Source of the DNA: Rhizomys pruinosus
Taxonomy: Eukaryota; Chordata; Mammalia; Rodentia; Spalacidae
Reading direction: 5' to 3'
DNA: 64,000 nt
Assembly: GCA_009823505.1 (NCBI GenBank)
Contig: VZQC01006345.1
Location: forward strand, 130,877-194,876
Part shown: in pieces, positions 10,660-21,542 of the stretch
How the letters are laid out: each line of letters starts with the position of its first letter
How positions within the stretch are numbered: the first letter of the stretch is position 1
Notes under the pieces: generated by a model
What the model saw: only the letters and a program-made list of their open reading frames with translations
What the model was told of the DNA's origin: nothing
The model's database searches: none
Made by a program: the position numbers and the translations under genes

Positions 10660-11336
10660 CAAACAAGTAAACAAACAAAGTAAAAAAGCAAGATGTGGAA
10701 AACCACATGTGAATACAGTGAAAATAAGAATGAATACAATGGCTTCTGTCTTCTAAAAAATAAATCAGGAATCGGTAACCTTTACATAATCAAACTATCA
10801 TTCACCTAATTTGAGCATGCTTAGTCTCTATAAAATACATGGCAGCTAAGCACTTTATAATCCCAGGTACCGACTCACACTACATTTAAGACTAATGCTA
10901 AATAAGGAAGTGTTGATTTTCTGGAGAAATGATTTATTTAGGTTTATTGCATTCTTTCTCCAGGTCGGGATTGACCATCAGTTATTTTCAGCTCAGTTCA
11001 TTCTACTCTTTTGGCAATCATAGAATTGCATGTTATTGCACTCTATTTTCACAGAGGATCTAAAAATGGATTTCTGAATCCTAGAACTTCAGTGATGTAT
11101 AGAGCTTGGGATGTTGACAGTCTAGTGTCAAATTATCTTAAGCTTCCTTTAGTCTCCTTAACTATCTTTAGCCCCTTAATAACAATTTATTGTCCTTTTA
11201 ATGTGCCCTAGTACCTTTGTTATCATTAAATAAATCCTTTGGAAGGGACAGACCTTCAACATCTACCAAACAAAAGGCTAACATGTCCTCAAATAGCATC
11301 TAATCCTTACAGCAGAGGTTTCCTCACCTTGCTATA
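10660..11336. other. AT-rich stretch, nothing recognised
   Basis: No supported gene or repeat. Confidence 0.4.
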
Positions 11337-11385
11337 ACAGAATTATGTAAAAAAAAAAAAAAAAAAAAAAAAAACAGAATTATGT
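11337..11385. mobile_element. Poly(A)-only insertion with target duplication
   Basis: A pure A-run (11349-11374) lies between two copies of ACAGAATTATGT (11337-11348 and 11374-11385, sharing one A). A direct repeat flanking nothing but a poly(A) tract is what target-primed reverse transcription leaves when it stops within the poly(A) tail. Confidence 0.75.
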
Positions 11386-11759
11386 GATGTTTCTCCAATG
11401 TGTTTATAAAATACATTGGTTTATTAATTCACTTGTTCCATTATTATAAAAATGTAATGAAACTGCTGCCATGTTGAGATATGGAATTTGGAGTAACCTG
11501 AATCTGTATTCCTGGGTCATGAATATTCACATTTGATTCCAGAATTAACTATTTATAATTCTTTTTTGAGGTGAAAGGTGTATTTTGTTTTTACAAGGAT
11601 GAAGTAAATAATCACATAAGTACACAACTCTGGACTTTGACTTGGGCCTGTCTAATTCTGAAACAGGTTCTTGGCCATAGCACTGGGTTTAGAAAGGGAG
11701 TGTCAATAATGTCTCTATTATACACATTCTTATATGTATACTTGTTTAATCATTTCCTA
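11386..11759. other. AT-rich stretch, nothing recognised
   Basis: No gene or repeat supported. Confidence 0.4.
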
Positions 11760-12720
11760 TTGAGAGAAAAATATTTACCAGCTATATATCTGACAAGATT
11801 AATATTTAGAATACACAAAGAACTAAAAATATAAACAATAAGAAAACAAAAAAAAATGCAATAAAAGAGCTAAGGAACAAAAAAGCATTATCCAAAGGAG
11901 AAATACAAAGGTCCAATAAAAATTTTGATGTGCTCAGTATTCATAGCCTTCAGGAAATTAAAATTTGAAGTTACCTTGAGATTCCATTAAATCCCAGTTT
12001 GAATGGCTATCTCCAAGAAAACAAATAACAAGCGCTGGCAAGTACATGAGGAAAAAGGAATAATTATTTACTGCTGGTGGGTAGATAAAGTGGTACAGCC
12101 ACCATAGATATCAGTGGGGAAGCTTGTGAAAAAAGTACAAAGAATTACCATATGACCCAATTATACCACTTCTGGACATATACCTAGAGGACCTCATATC
12201 TTACAATAGAGTTTTTGCATATCAATGTTTATTAATGCCCTATTCACAGTAATAAGAATATGAAACCAGCCTAGTTTTGGTATACATCAAGACTGGTGAA
12301 GGCAAAATGTGGAACATATACACAATGTAAATAATAGCATTCAATTAATTAACTAATTAATTAATTATATTGAATAATCAGCTGTAAAGGAAAATGGCAT
12401 TTGCATGTGGAGCTTGAATATATATTGAGGCAATGCAGACTGAGAATAATCACTATATGTTCTCCCTCACATGTTCATGCTAATCTTTTCTAATATTTGT
12501 GTAGGATTGAGCATGTATAGAGACCAGAAAAGAAGAAAGGTACCCATGAGTGAAGGAAAAAGAGATTTTAATGGAGAGAGGTGAGATACTAATGGAACAT
12601 ATGTCATATGAAACTGGAAGGTGACTACTTGGGATGGAAGAGTTTAATCAGGGATCAGGAGCAGGAAGGTGAATGAAAATAGATTTTAGGGAAAGTTACC
12701 AAAACTACTGCTAATATGTA
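11760..12720 (+). mobile_element. Old L1 ORF2 C-terminal/3'UTR fragment
   Basis: Blocks such as CCATATGACCCAATTATACC, CTTCTGGACATATACCTAGA and GGAACATATACACAATGTAA mark the ORF2 C-terminal third. It is more diverged than the L1 at 32 kb, in the style of Lx or older rodent L1. An (AATT)n patch sits near 12346-12366. Confidence 0.75.
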
Positions 12721-12956
12721 GACAAATTTAAAAGAAAGTTAAAATGCACTTAACTAATCAGTAGAAATTGCCTTCATTTTATGATCACTAATGAAAACTA
12801 TGAGGAGCTTTAATTAATATTTTCATTTACCTTATTAGCATACTTCGAATTTAAAAATCCTTACAAAATCTACATATGTATAAATATATTGACAACTATG
12901 TATATAAGACCTACATAGCCAACTAGAGTAAGAAACAACCAAATAAGTATGGATTT

Positions 12957-13169
12957 TTTTTATTTTTTAGTATGTATGAGTGTACTGTCTGCATGTAGGT
13001 TGGTGCACCCGTGTTGTACAATGCCACAGAGGTCAGAAGAGGGTGTCAGATTCCCCTGGAACTGGAGTCAAAGGTAGTTCTCAGCTGCCATGTGGGTGCT
13101 GGGGATTGAACCCAGGTCCTCTGCAAGAGCAGTCAGCACTCTTAACAGCTAGGCCATCTCTCCAGTCCC
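12957..13169 (-). mobile_element. B2 SINE without internal duplication
   Basis: Complete B2 on the minus strand, ending at CTCTCCAGTCCC. Flanks AATAAGTATGGA and CATAAATATGGA form an imperfect target duplication. The middle has a single CTGGAGT unit. Confidence 0.92.
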
Positions 13170-13499
13170 ATAAATATGGAATTTTTATTGCTAGTTCAAT
13201 TCCAAGGCATTCAGTCTAAGGGAAAAATTCAAAAGAAGTAAAATGTTTTGAAAACATGCAAAAAACAAGCTTTCTTCTTGTTTTCATAATATTAAAATGG
13301 GGAAGAAATAGAGACAAATTATTTTGTAATGATGAAGTATTCAGACAAGTAAAAAATCTCCATTGGTGTTACATAGTTTTTGCAACTATAATGTAAATTA
13401 GGTAAATTTAGGATGATATTAAATCAAAGCACCAGTGAATATATTATGTGGAATAGAGTGATTGGGTAATTTTTTTCTATAAGTATTTTCCTTTTGTGT
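13170..13499. other. AT-rich stretch, nothing recognised
   Basis: No gene or repeat supported. Confidence 0.4.
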
Positions 13500-14160
13500 T
13501 ATGAATTTTCAAATGTAGTCATCAATGTTCTTAGTCATCTATAAACCCTATGAACTACAACAATGTTCAGCATGGCAGGATGTGACTATTGTCACAATAG
13601 TGGCATGAATGTTATGGTGGTAACCAACCATTTTCTGATAGAATTATGGTCCATTCCACAGCAAGGAACTCATACCCGATAACATAAATCTTACAAGAAG
13701 CAATGGCTGGGGAGGTCATAGAACCTAATGGAGGATCTGCTACTACTATTTTGTTAAATGACCATGGTATTTAGAACTGCCTTCTAAATACTTACGTTTA
13801 TAGTCATAGAATGTTGTACAACTGTGGCTATCATCAGAGAAGATTCTTTTCCTGTAAATACTAATTAATGCACACACTCACAACTTTTTAATTTTCAGAT
13901 AACAATATGATGATGGGCTGTAAAAGGGATATGTATATCACTATGACCCCTCCCCCAAGACCCTGGAAGTATTGCAGAAGAGACATTGAAAGAATAGAAG
14001 AGCTGAAGGTTGGTGAAAAGTATTCTGAAGCAGTATATTCTGGTAATTACACAACCAATATACTCATGAACTCACTGCAGTTGTGCTTATCTCACAAGAC
14101 TGGGGTTGTCGATTCTTATTTATGAAAGAGAAAAGGGGTTCACGACTCACCGCCCCCATT
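13500..14160 (+). mobile_element. Lx-type L1 3'UTR
   Basis: Order of blocks: CATGAATGTTATGGTGGTAA, TGGCTGGGGAGGTCATAGAA, ATGGAGGATCTGCTACTACT, CCCAAGACCCTGGAAGTATT. The reverse complements of several of these recur in 30890-32040, in reversed order as expected. A 72-codon open frame at 13907-14125 lies inside this UTR and has no sign of being a gene. Confidence 0.6.
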
Positions 14161-14398
14161 AAAGACTAGTAACAAGTAATCCATTTCCCTGTCCATGGCT
14201 CCTGAACATTCTAAGGAAATATAAAAACTTGGAGCCTTTTTACTTTTATCAGCATTAGATTTAAACACTTGGAATTTATAATTAATGATTTATGCTCAAA
14301 TATGGGTAACTGGCAACTAATCTCCATTCTAGCCCAATTATATACAGCTTGATTATGCTTATTTTTGTACTTATCTGTCCAAGATGTCAGTAATCCTG

Positions 14399-14860
14399 AT
14401 ATTAGTTAGTGTTCTCCAGAGGAACAGAACCAATAGAATGAATATATATTAAAATATTAAAAGAAGGTTGTAATGGATTATATGAGATGTACTGGGTAGC
14501 TCATCAATGGGTGTCTGAACATGGGGGAGGCTCAGTATCTCAGCAGTCTTAACCTGACACTGAAGGTCTAAAGGAATTCTGAAGAGCCACTGGACTTCAG
14601 TTCACAATGATATCAGTGAACTAATGTAGTAACAGAAGCAGCATCAACAGGAGAGTTGAACTCAGCTGCAACCAGTGAAGACACCTGAAAAAGAGTTTTC
14701 TCTTGGATTTCCTTTTATCTGGGCTTCCAATGAAACATGCCCCCGATATTTAGGGAGTCTTCCCACTTCCAGTAGCCTGGTCAAGAAAATTTCCCACTGG
14801 TGTGCCCACCAACTTATCTCCTGAATGAACCCATTGTGACAAGTTGACAACCAGGCTTAA
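14399..14860 (-). mobile_element. MT2/MLT-like ERVL-class LTR
   Basis: TATTAGTTAGTGTTCTCCAG with AGAGGAACAGAACCAATAGA at the left end and a GTTGACAACC block at the right match the ends of MT2/MLT-type LTRs read backwards. It is diverged and probably truncated at the right; no internal sequence is attached. Confidence 0.6.
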
Positions 14861-14939
14861 AAATCAAGTCCTCTAAAACATCCCAGTAATCACAGAAAAT
14901 TTTAAAAGATAATGTCTGTTATCTTTTTACTGAAATTGT

Positions 14940-16650
14940 GAATTGTTTTTAGAAGTTCCTGGTGGACTTTTTGGCATCCCTTAGGTATACTATCATGTCA
15001 TCTGCAAAAAGGGATAGTTTGACTTTCTCTTTTCCAACTAGTACTCTTTTAGTTTTCTTCTCTTATATACTTATAAGAATTTCAAGCACTATATTGAAAA
15101 GAAGTAGAGATAGGGGGCAGCCTTGCTGGGTTCCTGACTTTAAGGAGAATGCTTCAAATTCTTCTCCATTTAGAATGATGTTGGCCTTGGGTTTGGTGTG
15201 GGTTTAATTATGTTGAAGAACTGCATCAATTGGGATGACCATGTAGTTTCTGTCTCAGTCTGTGCTTTATGACATTTATTGATATATGTATGTTGAACCA
15301 TCCCTGAATCTCTGGAATAAATCTGACTTGATCATGGTGGATCATCATTTTGATTGTGCCTGTATGTGGTTTGCAAGTATTTTGTTGAGAATTTTTACCT
15401 CTATATTCATTGAGCTTATGGGCCTATAGTTTTCTTTCTTGGTTGTATCTTTGCCTACTTTTGGTATTAGAGTGGTATTGGCTTCATAGGAGGAATTTGG
15501 GAGAATTCCACTGTCTCTTTCCTTTTGAATAACTTGAGTAATAATGGTTGTAGGTCTTCTTTAAATATCTGGTAGAATTTTGATGTAAACCCATCTAGAC
15601 CTGGGCTTTTTTCCATTGGCAGTTTTGGTATTACTCTTTCAATTCCTTATATGTTATGGTTCAGTTTAAGCTGTCTATCTGTTCTTGGTTTAGCTTTGGT
15701 GATTCCCATGATTTGAGATGCTCATCCATTTCCCTTAGATTTCAAATTTATTAGAATATAAGTTTTAAAACATTCTTGTATGATGCTCTGGATCTTTTTG
15801 TTATCTTGCTATGATGTGTCTGTCCCCTTTCATCTCTAATTTTGTTGATTGGGAATTGCTCTTTCTTTTGGTTAACTGGGCTAAAGGTCTATCTATCTTG
15901 TTTATCTTTTCAAAGAACCAGCTCTTGGACTCATTAACCTTTGTATTGTTTCCTTTGTTTCTATTTCATTAGTCTCCGCTCTGACTTCTTTTTTATTTCT
16001 TCTTGTCTGTTGGGTTTTGGATTTATTTGTTCTTGTCTCTCAAGTATTTTTAGTTTCCTTGTTAGGGCATTTGTGCTCTTTCTGTTTGTTTAATGTAGGC
16101 ACTTAGAGCTATAAATTTCCCTTTTACTACTGCTTTTAAAATGTCTCATAGGTTTTGTTGTGTTGTATTGTCCTTTTTTTAATTCTAGGAATACTTTTAT
16201 TTCTTTATTAATTTCTCATTTGACTCATTCATTATTCAGGAGTGTCTTGTTTAATCTCCATAACTTCGTGTAGTTTCTAGGGTTTCTTCTTGTGTCTATA
16301 TTAATATCGACATTGTATTGCTTTATTGTATTGTGGTCTGATAGAATGCATGGAATTATTTCAATTATTTGTATTTGTTGAGGTTTTGTGTACCAGCACG
16401 TGGTCGATTTTGGAGAACATTCTATGGAGTGCTGAATAGGAAGTATATTCTTTGGTACTTGGGCGGAATAGTCAGTAGATGTCTCTTAGGTCCATTTGGT
16501 GTATCATATTGTTCAGTTCAGATGTCTCTCTGTTTATTCTTTGTCTGGTTGACCTGTCTAATGGACACAGTGTGGTATTGAAGTCCCCGTATTAGTGTGT
16601 TGGTATTAATGTCTTAATGTCTTGCAGAATTCTGTTAAGGTTTATGATAA
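14940..16650 (-). mobile_element. L1 ORF2 reverse-transcriptase fragment
   Basis: Read on the minus strand this is about 1.7 kb of ORF2 spanning the endonuclease-to-RT region and RT core. Landmarks are the reversed strings CTTTTTGGCATCCCTTAGGT near 14967 and GGTATTAGAGTGGTATTGGC near 15463. The frame is broken throughout. Both ends are truncated. Confidence 0.9.
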
Positions 16651-16665
16651 AGAATAAAGCTCTTT

Positions 16666-17005
16666 TTTAATATTTTATTGAAGTTTTGTACATTTAATAC
16701 ATCACTTCTCAGTTCAATCCAGACTCATTCCCCCCACCCCAGCCCCTTTTGAGTCTTTTCAAAGATTTTCAAAACAGAGGATTATTTGGGGAGGAAGGGG
16801 AGGAAGTACTCTACTGCTTCAGTCAGTTCCCTGTCCCAGTTCGTTTGTTGTTTTTGTGCCCTCTAATCCATATTGTTTCAACATATGCATTTACATATGT
16901 CATATATGTACTAAAATGATGTCATCTGAAAATAAACTGTATGTTATTTCCAAATCATATTTCAGAATTCACTTTTTTCCCTTTTAATTTTATATTGCTC
17001 TAAAA
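16666..17005 (-). mobile_element. L1 3' end, canonical 3'UTR
   Basis: Starts with the reversed tail TTTTATTGAAGTTTTGTACA and continues through TCAAAACAGAGGATTATTTG and CAGTTCCCTGTCCCAGTTC, shared with 51496-51850 and, on the opposite strand, 63300-63400. No module. Confidence 0.85.
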
Positions 17006-17019
17006 ATTATAAAGCTCTT

Positions 17020-17925
17020 TTATAAGAGTATATCAAAGCATCAACATGCTATGTAATTTAGGAATATAAAGTTAAATGCATTTTCACCTGCATGCAAGCT
17101 TACCATTAAACTGTGAATCCATAAATGTGTTTTGGAATTAACCTATAGTTTATTTTCAGACATTTCAAGCCTGGTATTTGTGTGAAGTATATGGATGTAT
17201 ATTTTGGATTTTTATAATTTTTTTTAATTTTATTTATTTCTTTATGTGTATGAATGTACTGTCTGCATGCAGGTCTGTGCACCCATGTCGTGCAATGCTG
17301 CAGAGGTCAGAAGAGGGTGTCGGATTCCCCGGAACTGGAGTTCTCCTGGATTGGAGTTTCAGACAGTTCTCAGCCACCACGTGGGTGCTGGGGATCAAAC
17401 CCGGGTCCTCTGTAAGAGCGGTCGGTGCTCTTAACTGCTAGGCCATCTCTCCAGCCCATAGATGTATATTTTGAAGTACTATAAAATTAATGGGGAAAAT
17501 ATACATCAAATTGCTATGTATTTTAGGACTGTAACATTATATTTGTTTTTACTTGCATGCAACTTTACTGTTCAAATGTGAATCCCTATGTGTGCTCTGG
17601 AATTAGCCTATAGTTTATTTTCAGAATTTGTAATCTTGGTATATGTGTGGAATGTATGTATGCATATTTTGGACTAATATAAAGTTAAAGGGAACAACAA
17701 CAACAACAACAAGAAAAACATACTTGCTCAGAGAATTTACCAAAACAATAAAATTCTGCATTGAAAAAGTTAAAAAAAGACTAAGAAAAAGATGTATGAC
17801 AGGACTTACCATGTATGCTTGAATGCATTAATTCTGGGTAGAGGGCATGGATGGGGAAATGGGCATAAACCTGATTAAGAAATAGTCTATGACATGCACA
17901 AAAATTAAGAAAAAAAAAGATATTC
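17020..17925 (+). mobile_element. L1 3'UTR with tandemly duplicated unit
   Basis: Two diverged copies of a roughly 170-200-base unit lie in direct orientation, one at about 17049-17210 and the other at about 17512-17675. Each runs CTATGTAxTTTAGGA ... CTATAGTTTATTTTCAGA ... GTATATTTTGG/GCATATTTTGGA. The B2 at 17216-17457 has inserted at the unit boundary. The 3' end (CATGTATGCTTGAATGCATT, GGATGGGGAAATGGGC and an A-run near 17910) is the L1 terminus. Confidence 0.7.
17216..17457 (-). mobile_element. B2 SINE with internal duplication
   Basis: Complete minus-strand B2. Target duplication ATGGATGTATATTTTG / ATAGATGTATATTTTG. The double TGGAGTT unit is present near 17335-17360. Confidence 0.95.
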
Positions 17926-18289
17926 TCTCTGTCCATGGTGTGTTTTCTGAAAATTCCACAAAAACTCTTTCTTTCAAATTTCAAAAAGGAGTGTCCTAGG
18001 AACCTAGGCAGGTCCTTAAATCTTCACATCTGCTTTCAGAATTCATTTCTATGATTTTTCTTTGAAACAACCTAAGGAGCCTTTGACCCTGCTTTTCACA
18101 GTCTGGTTCACAATTACGATACAGGCCCTGAGAAACCTAGTTTTCTGAATTTTATGTTTTCCTTAGTTTGCTTCTCTATTCATGCTGTTTCCACATAGTT
18201 AACAATCTGTGTTTCTGTATCACAATGCTGCTGCTTTTGCTTCCTCAATAATTCTTCTGAAAATGAATTTCAAAAAAGAAAAGAAAATG
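17926..18289. other. Short unclassified stretch
   Basis: No gene or repeat supported. Confidence 0.4.
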
Positions 18290-18950
18290 AATTTCATTGA
18301 AATAGTGTTAAGTGATGGAGTTAGCTCGGGTAGTAAAGTGATTGCTTCATCAGTATGGGGATCTGAGTGTTTTTTGCTTGTTCCTCAGTACTCATATAAA
18401 AATCCAGGTGTCGGGCTGGAGAGATGGGCTAGCAGTTGAGAGCACCAACCACTCTTACAGAGGACCCGGATTCAATCCCCAGCACCCACATGGTGGCTGA
18501 GAACCATCTTAACTCCAGTTCCAGGGGAATCCAACACCCTCTTCTAACCCCCGCAGCATTGCACGACATGGGTGCACAAATCTACATGCAGACAGTACAT
18601 TCATACACATACAAAAATAAATTTTAAAAACTTAAATAAATAAAAATCCAGGTGTGGTGGCACAGCACTTCAAATCCCAGCAGTAAGCCAGAGGTAGGTA
18701 ATTCCTTGGGCCTGGTGGTTAACCGCCTAACCTGATCTATGAATCCCAGGTCCAAGTGAAAGAACCTGTCTCATAAAACAAGGTTGATGGCTTCTGAGGA
18801 ATGATACCTGGGTTGACCTCTTGATCTTTGGGTTCAACATACACACATATGAATATGCATCACACAAACACATGGATCTATGCACACATGAACAGGCATA
18901 CACACTCATCTATACAATCACAAACACATGACTGTCAATGACTGTCATCA
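18290..18950 (+). mobile_element. B4-type SINE split by a B2
   Basis: The head (GTTAGCTCGGGTAGTAAAGT) is separated from the B1-like middle (GTGGTGGCACAGCACTTCAA) and tail (GGGTTGACCTCTTGATCTTT, CACACAAACACATGG) by the B2 at 18412. The halves rejoin at AAAATCCAGGTGT. Confidence 0.65.
18412..18641 (+). mobile_element. B2 SINE without internal duplication
   Basis: Full-length plus-strand B2 beginning CGGGCTGGAGAGATGGGC and ending in an AAATAAATTTTAAAA tail. The 13-base target duplication AAAATCCAGGTGT on both sides lies within the host B4. Confidence 0.95.
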
Positions 18951-19248
18951 AATTAAGTAGAGTTTAATGATAGTGACCAAAAAATACCTCTGACTGCAAC
19001 ATTCTGTCTACTTTTTTACATTGTATGAGGTGGTTCAAGAGCCCAAGGAAGTGAAGGAATCTTGCAATCAGAGGTATTGATTTAAAATCATGTTTTGCTT
19101 CAGTTTTATTATTTTATATGTTTGATTTCCATAACTATATTGACATTGATATGTCAGATTATCCAATGTTAAATTCAGAATATATTCACAGAAACATAAA
19201 ATTAAAATATGTCAGAAATAAAACAATACAAAATAATGATAAAACTAT
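18951..19248. other. AT-rich stretch, nothing recognised
   Basis: No gene or repeat supported. Confidence 0.4.
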
Positions 19249-19785
19249 TGTATTAGAGTTCTCTAAAGAAACAGAATAGGACGAATATATAGCTATATAC
19301 AATTTATTGATTTGCTCATGTCACAGAGTTCAAGGAGTCCAACAGTAGACGTGTCACACTGGAGAGGCTGAGAATCCAAGGAACTGCTCAGTCCGCAAGA
19401 CTGGATGTCTCAGTAGTCCCAATCTGGTGCTGAAGGCCCGATGGATTCCAGCAGATCTGTCGGTCTCAGTACACTCTGGGATCCGTAGGGCTGATCACAG
19501 CAGCAAGACAAGCTCACCAGTGAGAGAGAGGCAAGCCGCAGGAAAAAAGGGACCAGCTCCCTTTGCCATGGCCTTTAATACTGCCTGCCGGCAGAAGGTA
19601 ATGCCCACATTTGGGGTGGGCCATCCGGGTTGAGGTGGTCCAATCCATAGATCCTTTTTCTCTTATTTGTTCCTTAGTCCAGTCAAGTTGACACCCAATA
19701 AATAGCCTCTCCTTATGTTATGCTTAAATGTCAATTGCAAACAATGGCAAGGTCATCAATGGCAAGGTCATAATTCCACCTAACA
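19249..19785 (-). mobile_element. MT2-like LTR of an ERVL element
   Basis: Has TG...CA limits (TGTATTAGAGTTCTC to CCTAACA). The AGAACTCTAATA-type end and a promoter-proximal GGCCTTTAATACTGCC block (reverse of a TATTAAAGG TATA-like region near 19572) fit an MT2-class LTR. A 15-base tandem duplication (AATGGCAAGGTCAT twice) lies at 19743-19772. It is followed on the right by ERVL pol on the same strand, so it is the 3' LTR of that relic. Confidence 0.7.
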
Positions 19786-19956
19786 TGTTATAAGTGTCTC
19801 ATGTGCAATAGCAAAGCATTATATCTTAGAGTAGGTGGTCAGGTCCTTGAGGAACACTTGTCCTTCAGATCTAATAACTAAATCTAGAGCAACACTTAAA
19901 ACACTCTAATTCTCGTTGCATCACATTCCAAAAGGGAACAACACAAGTAATCTGCC

Positions 19957-20010
19957 TATATATATATATATAAAAAATATAAATAAAATATATTATATAG
20001 ATATATATAG
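19957..20010. repeat. (TA)-rich low-complexity patch
   Basis: TATATATATATATATA and related A/T strings, in the ERVL relic between the LTR and pol. Confidence 0.85.
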
Positions 20011-21540
20011 CAGCACATTCTTAACCAAATAGGACAAAAGTTAATAGTTATTATAATCCATGTTTCTGCAACTGGTCCCGTGGCCTCAGCGATATTTATG
20101 ACTACCATTCTCTACTACCCTCATTTCTGTATTTCCCTCCCCATCAGCAAGCACCTTGCAGGTCTTGGCTCTTTCACTGGAGGAGTGACGCCATACCTTA
20201 TCCCTGAAGTAGTCTGGGCCGATTTATAGTCTTGTCTAGTTTGGGTTGTTGAATTTTCCATGACCTTAATAATAGACTAGTAGCACCAGAAAGCGGCCCT
20301 ACAGTATCTCCTGCCGTCCAAACATGTAATCTTCCCTTGGCACCCTTGTGGAGAAAATAGTCCTAACTTTCCCCCTGGTAGTCTGGATCATTACTCCTCC
20401 GTCCTACTACTGTTTACCTTCCTTCCTTATAGGCAGTAGTAGATTTATGAAGCTTAATAGTAGAAGCCCAAAGTGGCCAGGGGAAGTCTTATCTCCAGTT
20501 CATATGTTGATACTCGTTTGCTTTGTTCTCCTGGCAAAAGCACTTCCCTCTTTGGAGCCAAACATCTAGACCAGCAGAATGCAAGGTATGAGTACAAGAA
20601 GCAAAAATTTCTCTGGGTCACTAGGATGATTATGTGAGTGGAATCATCGCACTTCCACCCCCCTTTGGTGTTCTGGGACCCATGAATTCTGGCTATAGGA
20701 GAAATGTACCATATAGTGGGACGCTGTTTCAAAGCATATGACTGCATGTTGGAGAACCTTGCCCAGCCCTCAGGGTATTGCTACCTATTGGCACTGTAAC
20801 TGTTATCTACAAGAGGCCATTCCATTCATTCTATCAAGCAGCTGCTTCTGGATGGTGGTAAACATGGTAATACCAGTGGATACCATGACCATGGGCCCAC
20901 TGTCACACTTCTTTTGTGAATGAGTTCCTTGGCTCAGAAGTATTCTGTGGAATACCATGATGGTGGTAAGGATTGTGTAAGTCCCTGGATCTAGTTTTGC
21001 AGAAGCATTACGTTGCAGGAAAGGCAAACCCATAACCAGAATAAGTATTCCTGTAAGGACAAAACGCTGTCCCCTCCATGATGGAAGTTGTAGTCAAACC
21101 TGCCACACGGTTGCTGGCTGGTCACCCGGGGAATAGCACCATAGCGGGTACTCATGTTGGTCTCTGCTGTTGGAAAAATCTGGCAACTTGGCAGCAGCTG
21201 TAGCCAAATCAGCCTTGTGTAAATGTGCGAGCCCATGCATAACCTCACATCTCTGCCACCATGACCACTTTGTTCATGGTCCCATTGAGCAAAAACAGGG
21301 ATAGGTGGAGAAAGAGGCTGACTATGCACAGAAGGGTCATGCATCTACTGATTATTAAACTCATCCTCTGCCGAGATCACCTTTTGATGAGCATTTACAT
21401 GAGACACAATATATCTTCACATCCTTTGACCATTCAAGAGCTCTATCCACATACCTCTTTCCCAAATATTTTTTCTCACCAATTTCCAGTCATGCTCCTT
21501 CCAAGTTCCTGACCATCCAGTCAAACCATTGGCTACAGCC
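19990..21540 (-). pseudogene. ERVL pol remnant (RNase H and integrase part)
   Basis: An old endogenous retroviral pol segment on the minus strand. Conceptual fragments at 21417-21668, 20991-21344, 20803-21033 and 20454-20747 resemble, in that order, the RNase H end, the integrase zinc-binding and core regions, and the integrase C-terminal region of ERVL-class pol. They lie in different frames with stops between them, so it is dead. No gag, protease or RT core is visible upstream, because the right edge is replaced by a MaLR element at about 21543. The region at 19990-20450 may hold further 3' pol sequence but is too worn to call. The MT2-like LTR at 19249 is its 3' LTR. The call rests on family resemblance seen by eye. 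Confidence 0.8.
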
Positions 21541-21542
21541 CT

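Noticed and set aside
13907..14125. 72-codon open frame preceded by a pyrimidine-rich TTTTTAATTTTCAG, like a splice acceptor
   Set aside because: It lies within an Lx-type L1 3'UTR shared with two other places in the window, so it is repeat sequence.
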